Assembly (NCBI GenBank): GCA_030605675.1
Contig: JAUWHV010000149.1
Span: 1 to 8,364 of the forward strand
DNA from: Deltaproteobacteria bacterium
GTDB lineage: Bacteria; Desulfobacterota; Dissulfuribacteria; Dissulfuribacterales; UBA3076
Reading direction: 5' to 3'
DNA length: 8,364 bases
The notes beneath the pieces are model-generated. The model was not told where the DNA came from, ran no database searches, and worked only from the letters and a program-made list of their open reading frames with translations. How positions within the stretch are numbered: position 1 is the stretch's first letter; each line of letters starts with the position of its first letter. A program made the translations under genes and the position numbers. Shown piece by piece: positions 1 through 6,870 of the stretch.

Positions 1-2
1 AC

Positions 3-290
3 GGTCCCACCCCGGCTGACTGGGTCACTTCCCTCTGGTACACCATGCCTGGAGTGACTTTTGGGACAAAGGTAATAGGAGGGGAGACGGTTCTCTACGC
101 GGAGTTCGTCTTGACGGAGAGCGAACTGGGCGACGACATGGAAGGTTCTCCTATTATTGACCAGGGAGGGCCTGCACGACCGTGTGGCCCCACAGCCGTT
201 CCTACCCTGAATGAATGGGGGATGATCATCTTATCTTTGTTTATGGCTGTATCTGCTTTTATTGTAATTCGGCGACGGCAGCAAAGCTGA
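3..290 (+). CDS. C-terminal end of an exported protein with an IPTL-CTERM sorting signal (5' truncated)
   Basis: The frame is open from the window edge, so the gene starts outside the window and only about 95 residues are visible. The last 30 residues (198-287) read VPTLNEWGMIILSLFMAV, continue as a hydrophobic segment and end in IRRRQQS. This is the IPTL-CTERM pattern: an (I/V)PTLxEWG motif, one transmembrane helix and a short basic tail. From family knowledge, such tails act as cell-envelope sorting signals on large, otherwise unrelated exported proteins and are probably recognised by a dedicated membrane protease of the exosortase/rhombosortase type. The visible upstream part is acidic and rich in G, P and T, with no recognisable enzyme motif, and looks like the end of an extracellular or adhesin-like domain. 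The first internal ATG (45) is unlikely to be the start because open, protein-like sequence lies before it. The gene is followed directly by a strong terminator and so ends its transcript. The passenger function is unknown. Confidence 0.85.
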   Translation, partial: GPTPADWVTSLWYTMPGVTFGTKVIGGETVLYAEFVLTESELGDDMEGSPIIDQGGPARPCGPTAVPTLNEWGMIILSLFMAVSAFIVIRRRQQS

Positions 291-319
291 TCTTGATCTG
301 AAAACATATAGTTTATCAG

Positions 320-351
320 AAGGCAGGGGATGCTTCGCCCCTGCCTTTTTT
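320..351 (+). terminator. Rho-independent terminator after the IPTL-CTERM gene
   Basis: A perfect 10-bp stem (320-329 pairs with 338-347; left arm aaggcagggg) encloses an 8-nt loop and is followed by a T-run that reaches 351. It lies 30 nt after the stop codon of the upstream gene. GC-rich stem plus six Ts is the classical form. The opposite strand lacks an equivalent T-run, so it acts for rightward transcription. Confidence 0.92.
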
Positions 352-731
352 AGCAGCATATTCAGTATATCAGGGTTGTTTATCGTAATTTCTCAATAAG
401 TCCGGGCAAATCATATTTTGCGATTACCAGTGATAGTTTGGCAGAGATTCTGCTATACGGATTATTCTAACCGCAAGATATATCTAACGGTCCTCAATAT
501 AATAATTTTTACCTTCCTTCGACATTCTGCGGTTCCTTGTTCGATATTCGATATTCGTTGTTCCAAATATTTCAGGAATCATTTCCAAGACCCAAAAATT
601 TTACCGGAACCGGCCCAAGCCCACAACTTTAGTTAGCGCTTATGGGTATGGAAGCGTATCAAATACAACTCTTGGGCTGGTGGAGGATAGCCTGCGTATA
701 ATAGTATATTGGTCCCTGAGCGGTTCAGTTC
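352..731. other. 380-nt gene-free interval
   Basis: It lies between the terminator of the rightward gene and the stop codon of the leftward helicase gene, so the flanking genes converge. The sequence is AT-rich at its left end. The one open frame of note (418-636) has no ribosome binding site and low-complexity composition, and I do not regard it as a gene. The only structure I can support is the heptad-repeat patch at 516-564. I see no tRNA and no terminator for the helicase gene. Confidence 0.6.
516..564. repeat. Degenerate 7-nt tandem repeat patch (TTCG-type)
   Basis: The trinucleotide TTC recurs at 518, 525, 533, 540, 547, 554 and 561, so its spacing is 7 nt except for one 8-nt step. The core has two exact copies of ATATTCG (544-557) flanked by TTGTTCG and TTGTTCC. 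The word resembles the complement of the GAACGTC/CAACATC units at 6929-7082, so this may be a decayed single arm of the same kind of element. Intergenic TTCGATATTCGATATTCG-like runs recur in many environmental bacterial genomes and are often mis-called as small proteins. Confidence 0.65.
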
Positions 732-2516
732 TTAAAAAAGTTTTTTCTGTTTCGGTCTTCGGGGTGCTCTGGGTTTTTGGGCCTTTTCTCTGATCAGGAG
801 TTTTTCAGGGATGTCATTTAGAAAGGGGCTTGGGCCGCCATGCATCATCTGTCCAAAAAGCCTTCGGTGTTTCACATGGCTCAGGTATATCTCTTCAGAT
901 GCCCTGGTAAGGCCTACGTAAAAAAGCCGTCTCTCCTCTTCCTGGTCTGCCTCTTTCCATGGAAGTATTCCGGGCTCACATCCGATCAGGAAGACTACCG
1001 GGAACTCAAGGCCCTTGGCCGCATGGATCGAAAGCAGGGACACGGCTTCTATGTTGATATCCAGCATGTCGGCCTCGTTACGAAGCAGGACTGCAAGGGA
1101 GTCCACATGCGGATGTCTTTTGATGGCACGCGCAAGGGCCCTGAGAAGAGGCCTGTTTGGGTCAAGATCAAGAATATCGATTATGTAACTCAGGAGTTGA
1201 GGACCATCTTTGCCCTGAAGTCCGGGTTTTAAGTCAAGAAATTTTCTGTTCCACAGATCCTTACCACCCGGGAGTTTTAACAGATGATACCGGACAGTTC
1301 GTCCCTTCAGGATCTCCCAGAGACGCCATATAGAGCGAAGTTCTTTTTGGGCAAGCGGATCAGGGGTGTCTGCCCGCTGAAAGGGTATCCCCTGTCTTGA
1401 TAGTGCATCGGCAACCGGGTTTCCCAACGCTTTGGCCCTGAAGAGTACTGCTACATCTGAAAGGCTTCTCAGGGTGTTACCGCCGGCTGTGCCACTGTCA
1501 AGTGAAACAAAGCTGAGCCCACCCACTATCTGTTCAATGTTCCTTGCCACCCACTTTGCCTCAGCCGTGGGATCTCCAAAGGGTTTAATCCTGATTTTCG
1601 GCATCCTGTCCTTGACGGATTTCAGACGCACAGCCGATCTGTCTTTGATGAGACTTGTTGCAGCGTCGAGAAATACCTGGGGACACCTGTAGACAGTGTC
1701 CAGGACCACAGTTTTAACACCATCGAAATCCGCATTGAAACAATGTATGAACTCAGGGCTTGCGCCCCTGAACCCGTAAATGGCCTGGTTGGGGTCACCG
1801 ATTACTGTGATGTTTCCGTCTTTCCTCGCTATTGATTTGATCAGGGTATACTGGGCTGGACTTATGTCCTGGAATTCATCCACCAGGACAAAGGGGAAAT
1901 CCCTATGGAATTTTGCCCTTATTTCAGTATGTTCGAGGAGCCGCAGGGCCTCCAGGAGAAGGTCGTCATAGTCCCAGAGACCGTATTTTTCAAGGAGTCC
2001 ATGATATGCCTGAATCAGGGCCTCCAGATCTTCGTCTCCATCTATCCTTGGGGGGAAGTGCTGCTTGGCCTTTGAGATACGTTCATAAAGTCCTTGAGGT
2101 TTTGCGTTTGATAATCCCAATTTCTTTGCTGCTTCTTGGCAAAGGTCCCTGGCATCTTTCTCGTCTATGGGAAGCCGTGCGTCTTCACCCAAGGTCTGTT
2201 TTAAAAATCCAAGTGCCCAGCCATGAAATGTGCTTATTTTTGGGATTTTTTGCCCATTATGAACGCACTCCGTGGAGGATTCGCTGTCCAGGAGCCGGGA
2301 TACGCGCTCAGAGATCTCCTTTGCTGCCTGGTTGGTAAAGGTCATGGCAAGTATCTGGTCAGGTTTGGCAGCACCTGTTTCTATAAGGTGTCCGATTCGG
2401 TAGCTGAGGACCCTGGTCTTACCTGTGCCGGGTCCTGCAACAACAAGAAGCGGGCCGATTCTGTGTGTTACGGCCTTATACTGAGTTGGATTTAGATTTG
2501 AAGACCAGTCAATCAT
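732..2516 (-). CDS. UvrD/PcrA-type superfamily 1A DNA helicase, compact form
   Basis: 594 residues; an ATP-dependent 3'-5' DNA helicase/translocase by family, with a likely role in repair or replication-fork upkeep. All SF1A motifs are visible: Q motif LNPTQ (8-12), Walker A AGPGTGKT (27-34), Ia AMTFTNQAAKE (57-67), Ib-like STFHGW (95-100), Walker B DEFQD (213-217), III GDPNQAIYGFRGA (240-252), IV YRCP (276-279), V SIHAAKGLEFPVVF (496-509) and VI EEERRLFYVGLTRAS (526-540). The catalytic lysine K33 and D213/E214 are present, so it should be active. It is shorter than PcrA/UvrD (about 720 residues): the stretch between motifs IV and V, which holds the 2B subdomain, is reduced. The basic tail ends in QKKLF, a possible sliding-clamp peptide. 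No RecB-type nuclease domain is present. The start is ATG with only a weak Shine-Dalgarno. A 206-nt repeat-bearing gap separates it from the upstream operon, so it may be transcribed on its own. I give no symbol because it is not a clear UvrD, PcrA or Rep orthologue. Confidence 0.93.
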   Translation of the reverse strand: MIDWSSNLNPTQYKAVTHRIGPLLVVAGPGTGKTRVLSYRIGHLIETGAAKPDQILAMTFTNQAAKEISERVSRLLDSESSTECVHNGQKIPKISTFHGWALGFLKQTLGEDARLPIDEKDARDLCQEAAKKLGLSNAKPQGLYERISKAKQHFPPRIDGDEDLEALIQAYHGLLEKYGLWDYDDLLLEALRLLEHTEIRAKFHRDFPFVLVDEFQDISPAQYTLIKSIARKDGNITVIGDPNQAIYGFRGASPEFIHCFNADFDGVKTVVLDTVYRCPQVFLDAATSLIKDRSAVRLKSVKDRMPKIRIKPFGDPTAEAKWVARNIEQIVGGLSFVSLDSGTAGGNTLRSLSDVAVLFRAKALGNPVADALSRQGIPFQRADTPDPLAQKELRSIWRLWEILKGRTVRYHLLKLPGGKDLWNRKFLDLKPGLQGKDGPQLLSYIIDILDLDPNRPLLRALARAIKRHPHVDSLAVLLRNEADMLDINIEAVSLLSIHAAKGLEFPVVFLIGCEPGILPWKEADQEEERRLFYVGLTRASEEIYLSHVKHRRLFGQMMHGGPSPFLNDIPEKLLIREKAQKPRAPRRPKQKKLF

Positions 2517-2571
2517 TATAGAGTATCATTTCTTGATTTCGCTGAAAAAACCCAATCTGCGGCGTTGCATA

Positions 2572-2743
2572 AGAGCTGAAAGCCTGAAGCTGAAAGCATA
2601 AAGCTGAAAGCATAAAGCGTAAAGCATAAAGCTGAAAGGGGTTGATTACAATAGCTTTTTTATCTTTTATCTTTGAGCTTTTATCTTTGAGCTTTGAGCT
2701 TTCAGCTTTTATCTTTGAGCTTTCAGCTTTTATCTTTCAGCTC
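2572..2743. repeat. Inverted pair of 7-nt tandem arrays (AAAGNNN units)
   Basis: The left arm (2572-2641) is about ten consecutive 7-nt units on the plus strand, mostly AAAGCTG, AAAGCAT and AAAGCGT. The right arm (2661-2737) is eleven back-to-back 7-nt units that read AAAGATA, AAAGCTG or AAAGCTC on the minus strand, flanked by partial units out to 2743. A unique spacer of about 19 nt lies between, so the whole can fold into a long, register-tolerant hairpin. The right arm overlaps the last codons and the stop of the acyl-CoA synthetase gene. There is no unique spacer between units, so this is not a CRISPR array. It resembles in form the heptameric short tandemly repeated sequences known from cyanobacteria, although the words differ. 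Confidence 0.93.
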
Positions 2744-4432
2744 CTTAAAGAGGTGGCGCTTGATTTTTCTGGTAGAGGTCTTAGGGAATTCTTCATCTGT
2801 TAAAGTGAAGGACTTGACTCTTTTGAAAGCAGCCAGCGTCTGGTTTGCTATTTTGACCTCTTTGGTTATTAGCTTGCGTATGTCCTGATCGCTCAGGTGT
2901 TTTTTGGGAGAGTGTTTGCCAATGGCCTCGTAGTCAGGAACTATCACGGCGCGGATTTCTTCTCCACTCTCTTTTTCGTAACCATAGACTATTGATTCCA
3001 AAATAAAGGGCCTCAGGTTGATCTCGGCCTCTATCTCCTCAGGGTAGATGTTTTTCCCGGCAGGAGTGATAATGAGGTTCTTGGCCCTCCCGCAGATGTA
3101 CAGATAGCCTTTTTTATCCTGATATCCCAGATCCCCGGTCTTTAGCCAGCCGTCTGAGTCCAGCACCTCTAGCGTGGCCTCAGGGGCTTTATAATATCCT
3201 TTCATAATCATTGGGCCTTTAAATGCAAGTTCCCCAATGCCCGTCTCGTCCGGTTCAAGTACACTTACTTCTACACCGGAAAGAGGTTTGCCTATGCTTT
3301 CATCCACGGGTTCATCCACAGGGTTGAAAGTAAGTACCGGACTTGCCTCGGTAAGCCCATAGCCTTGGAGCATCTTGATTCCCAGCCACCTGAATTCCCT
3401 GGGGATTTGTGGCATAAGCGGGGCGCCCCCAACCACCAAAAAGCGAAGGGAACCGAGCCCGGCCTGTTTTCTGAGGCTTCTGAATAAATGTATGCCCAGG
3501 TTCTTTATGCCCAGTTTTTCACCTGTCTTGACTGCATTCATAATTATGTGAAATATCATTTGTTGCGCAGAAGGTGTACGGCTAATGGCACTGTGGATTC
3601 CATCCAGCATTTTCCGGAATAGCAAGGGGACACCGAACATCACAGTGGCCCTGCTTGCCTTCAAGTCCTCCAGTATGCTGCGGGACTTGAGACTCCGGGC
3701 AAAGGTGATTGTGGAACCGCTGTATATGGGAAGGAGAAAGCCGGCCGTACACTCGAATGTATGATGCATCGGCAGGACCGAGAGGAAGTGCTCCTGCTTC
3801 AACTTTATTGCCTGATAGCAGGCAGTTATATCTGAAACTATATTGCCGTGGGTCAACATGACGCCCTTGGGGCTGCCGGTCGTCCCTGATGTGTAAATTA
3901 TGGCGGCTATGTCCTCAGGAATCCTGTGTGGTAAAGGGTCTTGTGATTGTTGTCCTTTCCTGACAAGTTCTTCAAAGGGCATCGCATCCCCTGGGATGCC
4001 TTTGGTATCCGGGGTCAGGACTATCACCTGTTTTGGTTTTGGAAAGCCCTTGGTGGTGTCGAGCACGCAGTCCAGGAATTTGGGAGCCACAAAGGCCATG
4101 GCCACCTTGGCGTCAGCCATCAGGTGTAGTATCTCGTTTTCGCTTAACAGAGTATCTATAGGCACACAGATCCCGCCGGCAGAGGTGATGGCCAGATAGG
4201 CACCGGCCCATTCAGGGGAGTTTGCCCCTAGTATTGCGCAATTAGCGTTTTTCTTTAAACCATAAGCTATCAGCCCTCTGGCCAAGGATTCAACCTTACT
4301 GCCAAGTTCACCAAAGGTGATGACCCTGTCTCCCTGAGGCTCTTTTGCAATAAGTGCGGGCCGGCGTTCAAACTCGTAGGCCGAGCGCCTGACCATCTCA
4401 GGCAAGGTCATTACATTTCTGTTATTCTGCAA
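2723..4432 (-). CDS. AMP-forming long-chain acyl-CoA (or acyl-ACP) synthetase
   Basis: 569 residues of the ANL adenylating superfamily; it activates a fatty acid through an acyl-adenylate to a thioester. Motifs in order: A3 P-loop YTSGTTGSPKG (180-190), substrate-tunnel region with LPMHHTFE (220-227), A5 QGYGLTEASP (356-365), A7 TGDLG (432-436), A8 hinge starting GRAKNLIITPAGKN (448-461), and A10 PKTSTRKIKR (550-559) with the likely catalytic K556. R replaces the usual G before that lysine. No membrane segment is evident. Fatty-acid specificity is inferred from the MHHTFE region and from the plsC neighbour; a CoA versus ACP acceptor cannot be told. The longest frame starts at TTG 4432, preceded by AGGGA at 8 nt, 15 nt after the antiporter stop; an ATG at residue 8 (4411) is an alternative and lies closer to the conserved domain. 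Last gene of the four-gene operon. Its final codons (LKDKS and TGA) lie inside the heptad repeat, so the repeat supplies the C-terminus. Confidence 0.92.
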   Translation of the reverse strand: MQNNRNVMTLPEMVRRSAYEFERRPALIAKEPQGDRVITFGELGSKVESLARGLIAYGLKKNANCAILGANSPEWAGAYLAITSAGGICVPIDTLLSENEILHLMADAKVAMAFVAPKFLDCVLDTTKGFPKPKQVIVLTPDTKGIPGDAMPFEELVRKGQQSQDPLPHRIPEDIAAIIYTSGTTGSPKGVMLTHGNIVSDITACYQAIKLKQEHFLSVLPMHHTFECTAGFLLPIYSGSTITFARSLKSRSILEDLKASRATVMFGVPLLFRKMLDGIHSAISRTPSAQQMIFHIIMNAVKTGEKLGIKNLGIHLFRSLRKQAGLGSLRFLVVGGAPLMPQIPREFRWLGIKMLQGYGLTEASPVLTFNPVDEPVDESIGKPLSGVEVSVLEPDETGIGELAFKGPMIMKGYYKAPEATLEVLDSDGWLKTGDLGYQDKKGYLYICGRAKNLIITPAGKNIYPEEIEAEINLRPFILESIVYGYEKESGEEIRAVIVPDYEAIGKHSPKKHLSDQDIRKLITKEVKIANQTLAAFKRVKSFTLTDEEFPKTSTRKIKRHLFKELKDKS

Positions 4433-4447
4433 AGCCGCTGTCCCTGT

Positions 4448-5401
4448 TCAGAAGACCGCCAAGAAGATAACATACACGCTGTACGACAGGAGAAGGGCTG
4501 CTCCCTCCCATCGAGTCACTTTCATCCCAATCTTCATAACAGGCAATAGGACCAGGCTGAAGGCTATCATTACAGGAAAATCCCTGTGGAGCAGGTCCGG
4601 GTTGATATCAATTGGGGTAATACAAGCAGTGACGCCAAGTACGGCACACAGGTTAGATAGGTTGCTTCCTATTACATTTCCCAGGATCAGGTCTGTCTGG
4701 CCCTTACGGGCCGCTGCCACTGTTGTGGCAAGTTCAGGCAGGGAGGTGCCTATGGCTGTCAGGATCAGGCCCACAATGAGTTCAGGTATACCCAGATACA
4801 CCGCAATGTTTTCAGCCCCCCAAACCAGTGATTTGGAACCGATAACCAGTCCTGCCAGCCCGGCTATAACCAGTACAAGGTCAAACCAAAAGGAACCCTT
4901 GTCGCTGAGAGATTTTTCGAATTCTACTTGGAGTGTATAGGGTTTTTTCCGGCTGTGACGATACAGGGCCAGGCAATAGGTTGTAAAGGTGATGAGTAAT
5001 ATCAGGCCTGCCAGGCGCCCAAGATAGCCCATTGTTGCAAATGCCCAGAGAGCCATGCTTACCACTATTAACAAGGGTATCTCTGTTCTGAGCATTCTCA
5101 GACGGACAGTCAATGGAGTGAGCAGTGCCCCAAGCCCCAGGATCAGTCCTGTATTGGCTATATTGCTCCCCAGGATGTTTCCCATGGTGATATCAGGCTG
5201 GCCGGAAAGGGCTGCTGACAATGCCACGCCCATCTCCGGAGCTGAAGTGCCAAAGGCTACAATGGTGAGGCCGATTACAATGGGACTGACTTTCCAAAGG
5301 CGAGCCATGCGCATGGCTCCTCTAATAAGAGATTCAGCCCCGCCGGAGAGAATAATCAACCCCAGTATAAAAGCTACGGTAGGTAGTATCCAGGACGGCA
5401 T
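4448..5401 (-). CDS. CaCA-family sodium/calcium antiporter (YrbG type)
   Basis: 317 residues, a typical length for the prokaryotic family, with about ten hydrophobic segments. It is an inner-membrane cation antiporter, most often exchanging Na+ or H+ for Ca2+. Two homologous halves of inverted topology are clear: alpha-1 has GLTIVAFGTSAPE (44-56) and NILGSNIAN (75-83); alpha-2 has GLILTAIGTSLPE (211-223) and GNVIGSNLSN (241-250). The acidic residues E56 and E223, which bind the ion in this family, are both kept, so it should transport. A loop at about 147-170 (basic, then acidic) separates the halves, as is usual. The ATG at 5401 is chosen because it directly precedes the first hydrophobic helix; no good Shine-Dalgarno is seen and the gap to the upstream plsC stop is 17 nt, so translational coupling is likely. 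Ion specificity is not readable from sequence. Its presence between two lipid genes is unexplained. Confidence 0.93.
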   Translation of the reverse strand: MPSWILPTVAFILGLIILSGGAESLIRGAMRMARLWKVSPIVIGLTIVAFGTSAPEMGVALSAALSGQPDITMGNILGSNIANTGLILGLGALLTPLTVRLRMLRTEIPLLIVVSMALWAFATMGYLGRLAGLILLITFTTYCLALYRHSRKKPYTLQVEFEKSLSDKGSFWFDLVLVIAGLAGLVIGSKSLVWGAENIAVYLGIPELIVGLILTAIGTSLPELATTVAAARKGQTDLILGNVIGSNLSNLCAVLGVTACITPIDINPDLLHRDFPVMIAFSLVLLPVMKIGMKVTRWEGAALLLSYSVYVIFLAVF

Positions 5402-5418
5402 GAATGTTTAGGAATAGG

Positions 5419-6126
5419 CTATGGTTTTTGTTCAAGCATGGCTGAAATGCTATCCCACACTTCTTTTGTCACAATATCTTTGGGGATAGGGCCGTCCGGG
5501 CCCACAGTCTGAACAGGGAGGCCGAAGGTCACCTTTATCCGGCCTGAGCGTACCCTGATGCTCCCCTTGGGAAGCACATTGTGGCTGCCGCTTATGGCCA
5601 CAGGCACTATAGGGCATCCGGCCTTAATTGCAATCAGTATTCCTCCTACCTTAAAGGGCATCAATCGGCCGTCAGGGCTGCGGGTACCCTCCGGGAAGAT
5701 GACTATAGGGGTGCCTTTTTTTACTCTCTCAGCAGCTTCTTGCAGGCTGCGCAAGGCAGCCTTACCACCGGACCTGTCAATAGGTATATAACCTGCGTGA
5801 TGCAGAGCAAAGCCAAACAGGGGTATCTTGAAGAGCTCTTTTTTGACTACAAAACGGAATTGTACAGGCAAGGCCTCATGCACTATAGGTATGTCAAGTT
5901 GGCTTGCATGGTTGCAGGCGAATATCACAGGTTCTCCTCCAGGTATATGCCCGTGGCCCTGCACCTCTATCTTGACACCACACGTCCTAATGATAATTCT
6001 TGCCCAGAGCCTTCCAAGTCTGTGGATCCAGTTCCCGGAATCATCGACAATGCCTGCTACCAGGACAGCAGGAAAGAGGAACATAAAGGCCAATACAACT
6101 ACAATGGGAGTTAAAGCAGCTCTCAT
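5419..6126 (-). CDS. plsC: 1-acyl-sn-glycerol-3-phosphate acyltransferase (PlsC/LPLAT family)
   Basis: 235 residues, normal for PlsC. It transfers an acyl chain from acyl-ACP or acyl-CoA to the sn-2 position of lysophosphatidate, giving phosphatidate at the inner membrane. An N-terminal hydrophobic segment (about 5-27) anchors it. All four LPLAT blocks are present: NHASQLD (72-78, with the catalytic H73/D78 pair), GYIPIDR (112-118), FPEGTRS (144-150, glycerol-phosphate binding) and VPVAISG (174-180). The ATG at 6126 leaves an 18-nt gap after the upstream gene; the Shine-Dalgarno is weak (GAG about 6 nt before). It is the second gene of the operon. The acyl-activating enzyme two genes downstream suggests that the pair could recycle exogenous or released fatty acids into phospholipid, as the fused Aas protein of E. 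coli does. A lysophospholipid acceptor other than lysophosphatidate is possible; the sequence does not decide it. Confidence 0.93.
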   Translation of the reverse strand: MRAALTPIVVVLAFMFLFPAVLVAGIVDDSGNWIHRLGRLWARIIIRTCGVKIEVQGHGHIPGGEPVIFACNHASQLDIPIVHEALPVQFRFVVKKELFKIPLFGFALHHAGYIPIDRSGGKAALRSLQEAAERVKKGTPIVIFPEGTRSPDGRLMPFKVGGILIAIKAGCPIVPVAISGSHNVLPKGSIRVRSGRIKVTFGLPVQTVGPDGPIPKDIVTKEVWDSISAMLEQKP

Positions 6127-6144
6127 AATTTCTCGAATTAACAG

Positions 6145-6813
6145 TTATGGAATTGACATTGGTTTAATATGTAATCTCCGTCTTATGATGTGGCCTGCAA
6201 GGTCAAAAACTCTGGTGGAACGGTCTATGATTACCGAGTCTGCACTTGCCTTAATACCTTCAAGCGCCAGAAGGGATGATTCAGGTCTTGCGGCTGTAGT
6301 GACATCCCCCTTGATTTCTGCGTATTTCATCCATTGTCTGATTCTTGCCGCAAGCTCCCCGCTTTTGGGAAGAGGGGCATCAAGAAGCACTGTAACATGG
6401 CAAGGCGGATAGTCCAAAAGGAGTCCTTCAACAAGGGCCCAGGCGGCCTTTGTACGATCTGTGGGCCTGAAGCGACGAAATATCCGGCTGATGTCCCGGA
6501 CGAAATTGTCATCTGCCAGTAGCAGAGGCCTGCGCTTTATGGCGCTCTCAAGAGTTATAAGTACGTTATGGCCGTCTATGATCAGTTTTTCCCCTTTGAT
6601 TGCCCCCACGCGCACTATCTTAGCACACCGTGCCATACTCTGCTCCCTGGTGAAGACCCCGCGATAAAGCAGGTCCCGCTCTTCTTGATGGAGCTGGAAG
6701 TGGTTTCCTACAAATAAAAGGGCTGACTTCCTCGGGTATCCGCGACTCAGAAGGAACCGGAAATCCCGGGCCGCGGGTCTCAGAAGGTCTTTTCTAAGGG
6801 CATGAACTCTCAT
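6145..6813 (-). CDS. DUF434/DUF5616-like protein, predicted PIN/NYN-type nuclease fold
   Basis: 222 residues. The N-terminal part (about 10-60) contains ARDFRFLLSRGYPRKSALLFVGN and a following EERDLLYRGVF, which I recognise from memory as the conserved DUF434 signature of bacterial and archaeal proteins; no database was searched. The C-terminal part (76-216) has a hydrophobic strand ending in an acidic residue, LIIDGHNVL (77-85), then LLLADD (97-102), VTVLLDAPLPKSGELA (140-155) and DSVIID (192-197). Aspartates at strand ends near residues 80, 101/102, 145, 192 and 197, with N83 after the first, match the usual layout of PIN/NYN metal-dependent RNases, so RNA or DNA cleavage is a reasonable inference but is not established. 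No signal peptide or membrane helix is seen. The ATG at 6813 has GGA 5 nt before it. It is the first gene of the operon with plsC, the antiporter and the acyl-CoA synthetase. Its promoter must lie in the repeat-filled region to the right. Confidence 0.75.
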   Translation of the reverse strand: MRVHALRKDLLRPAARDFRFLLSRGYPRKSALLFVGNHFQLHQEERDLLYRGVFTREQSMARCAKIVRVGAIKGEKLIIDGHNVLITLESAIKRRPLLLADDNFVRDISRIFRRFRPTDRTKAAWALVEGLLLDYPPCHVTVLLDAPLPKSGELAARIRQWMKYAEIKGDVTTAARPESSLLALEGIKASADSVIIDRSTRVFDLAGHIIRRRLHIKPMSIP

Positions 6814-6870
6814 AATTTCCGACCTGTGCGGTTACACGTCAGATTGTGCAACACACGAAAAAGAAAAGGA

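Noticed and set aside
45..290. Complete small protein starting at ATG 45
   Set aside because: The frame stays open with protein-like sequence to the window edge and no Shine-Dalgarno precedes the ATG; it is the end of a longer gene.
418..636. 72-residue open frame on the plus strand
   Set aside because: No ribosome binding site, part of it is translated heptad repeat, and composition is unlike the neighbouring genes.
672..702. Promoter-like TTGGGC and TATAAT pointing right toward the helicase 3' end
   Set aside because: The spacer is 19 nt, the -35 match is poor, and no gene lies downstream on that strand.
2572..2743. CRISPR array
   Set aside because: Units are 7 nt, contiguous, without unique spacers, and the two halves are inverted relative to each other.
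5581..6412. Two long overlapping plus-strand open frames (177 and 194 residues)
   Set aside because: They are antisense shadows of plsC and the DUF434-like gene, both of which have full sets of family motifs on the minus strand.
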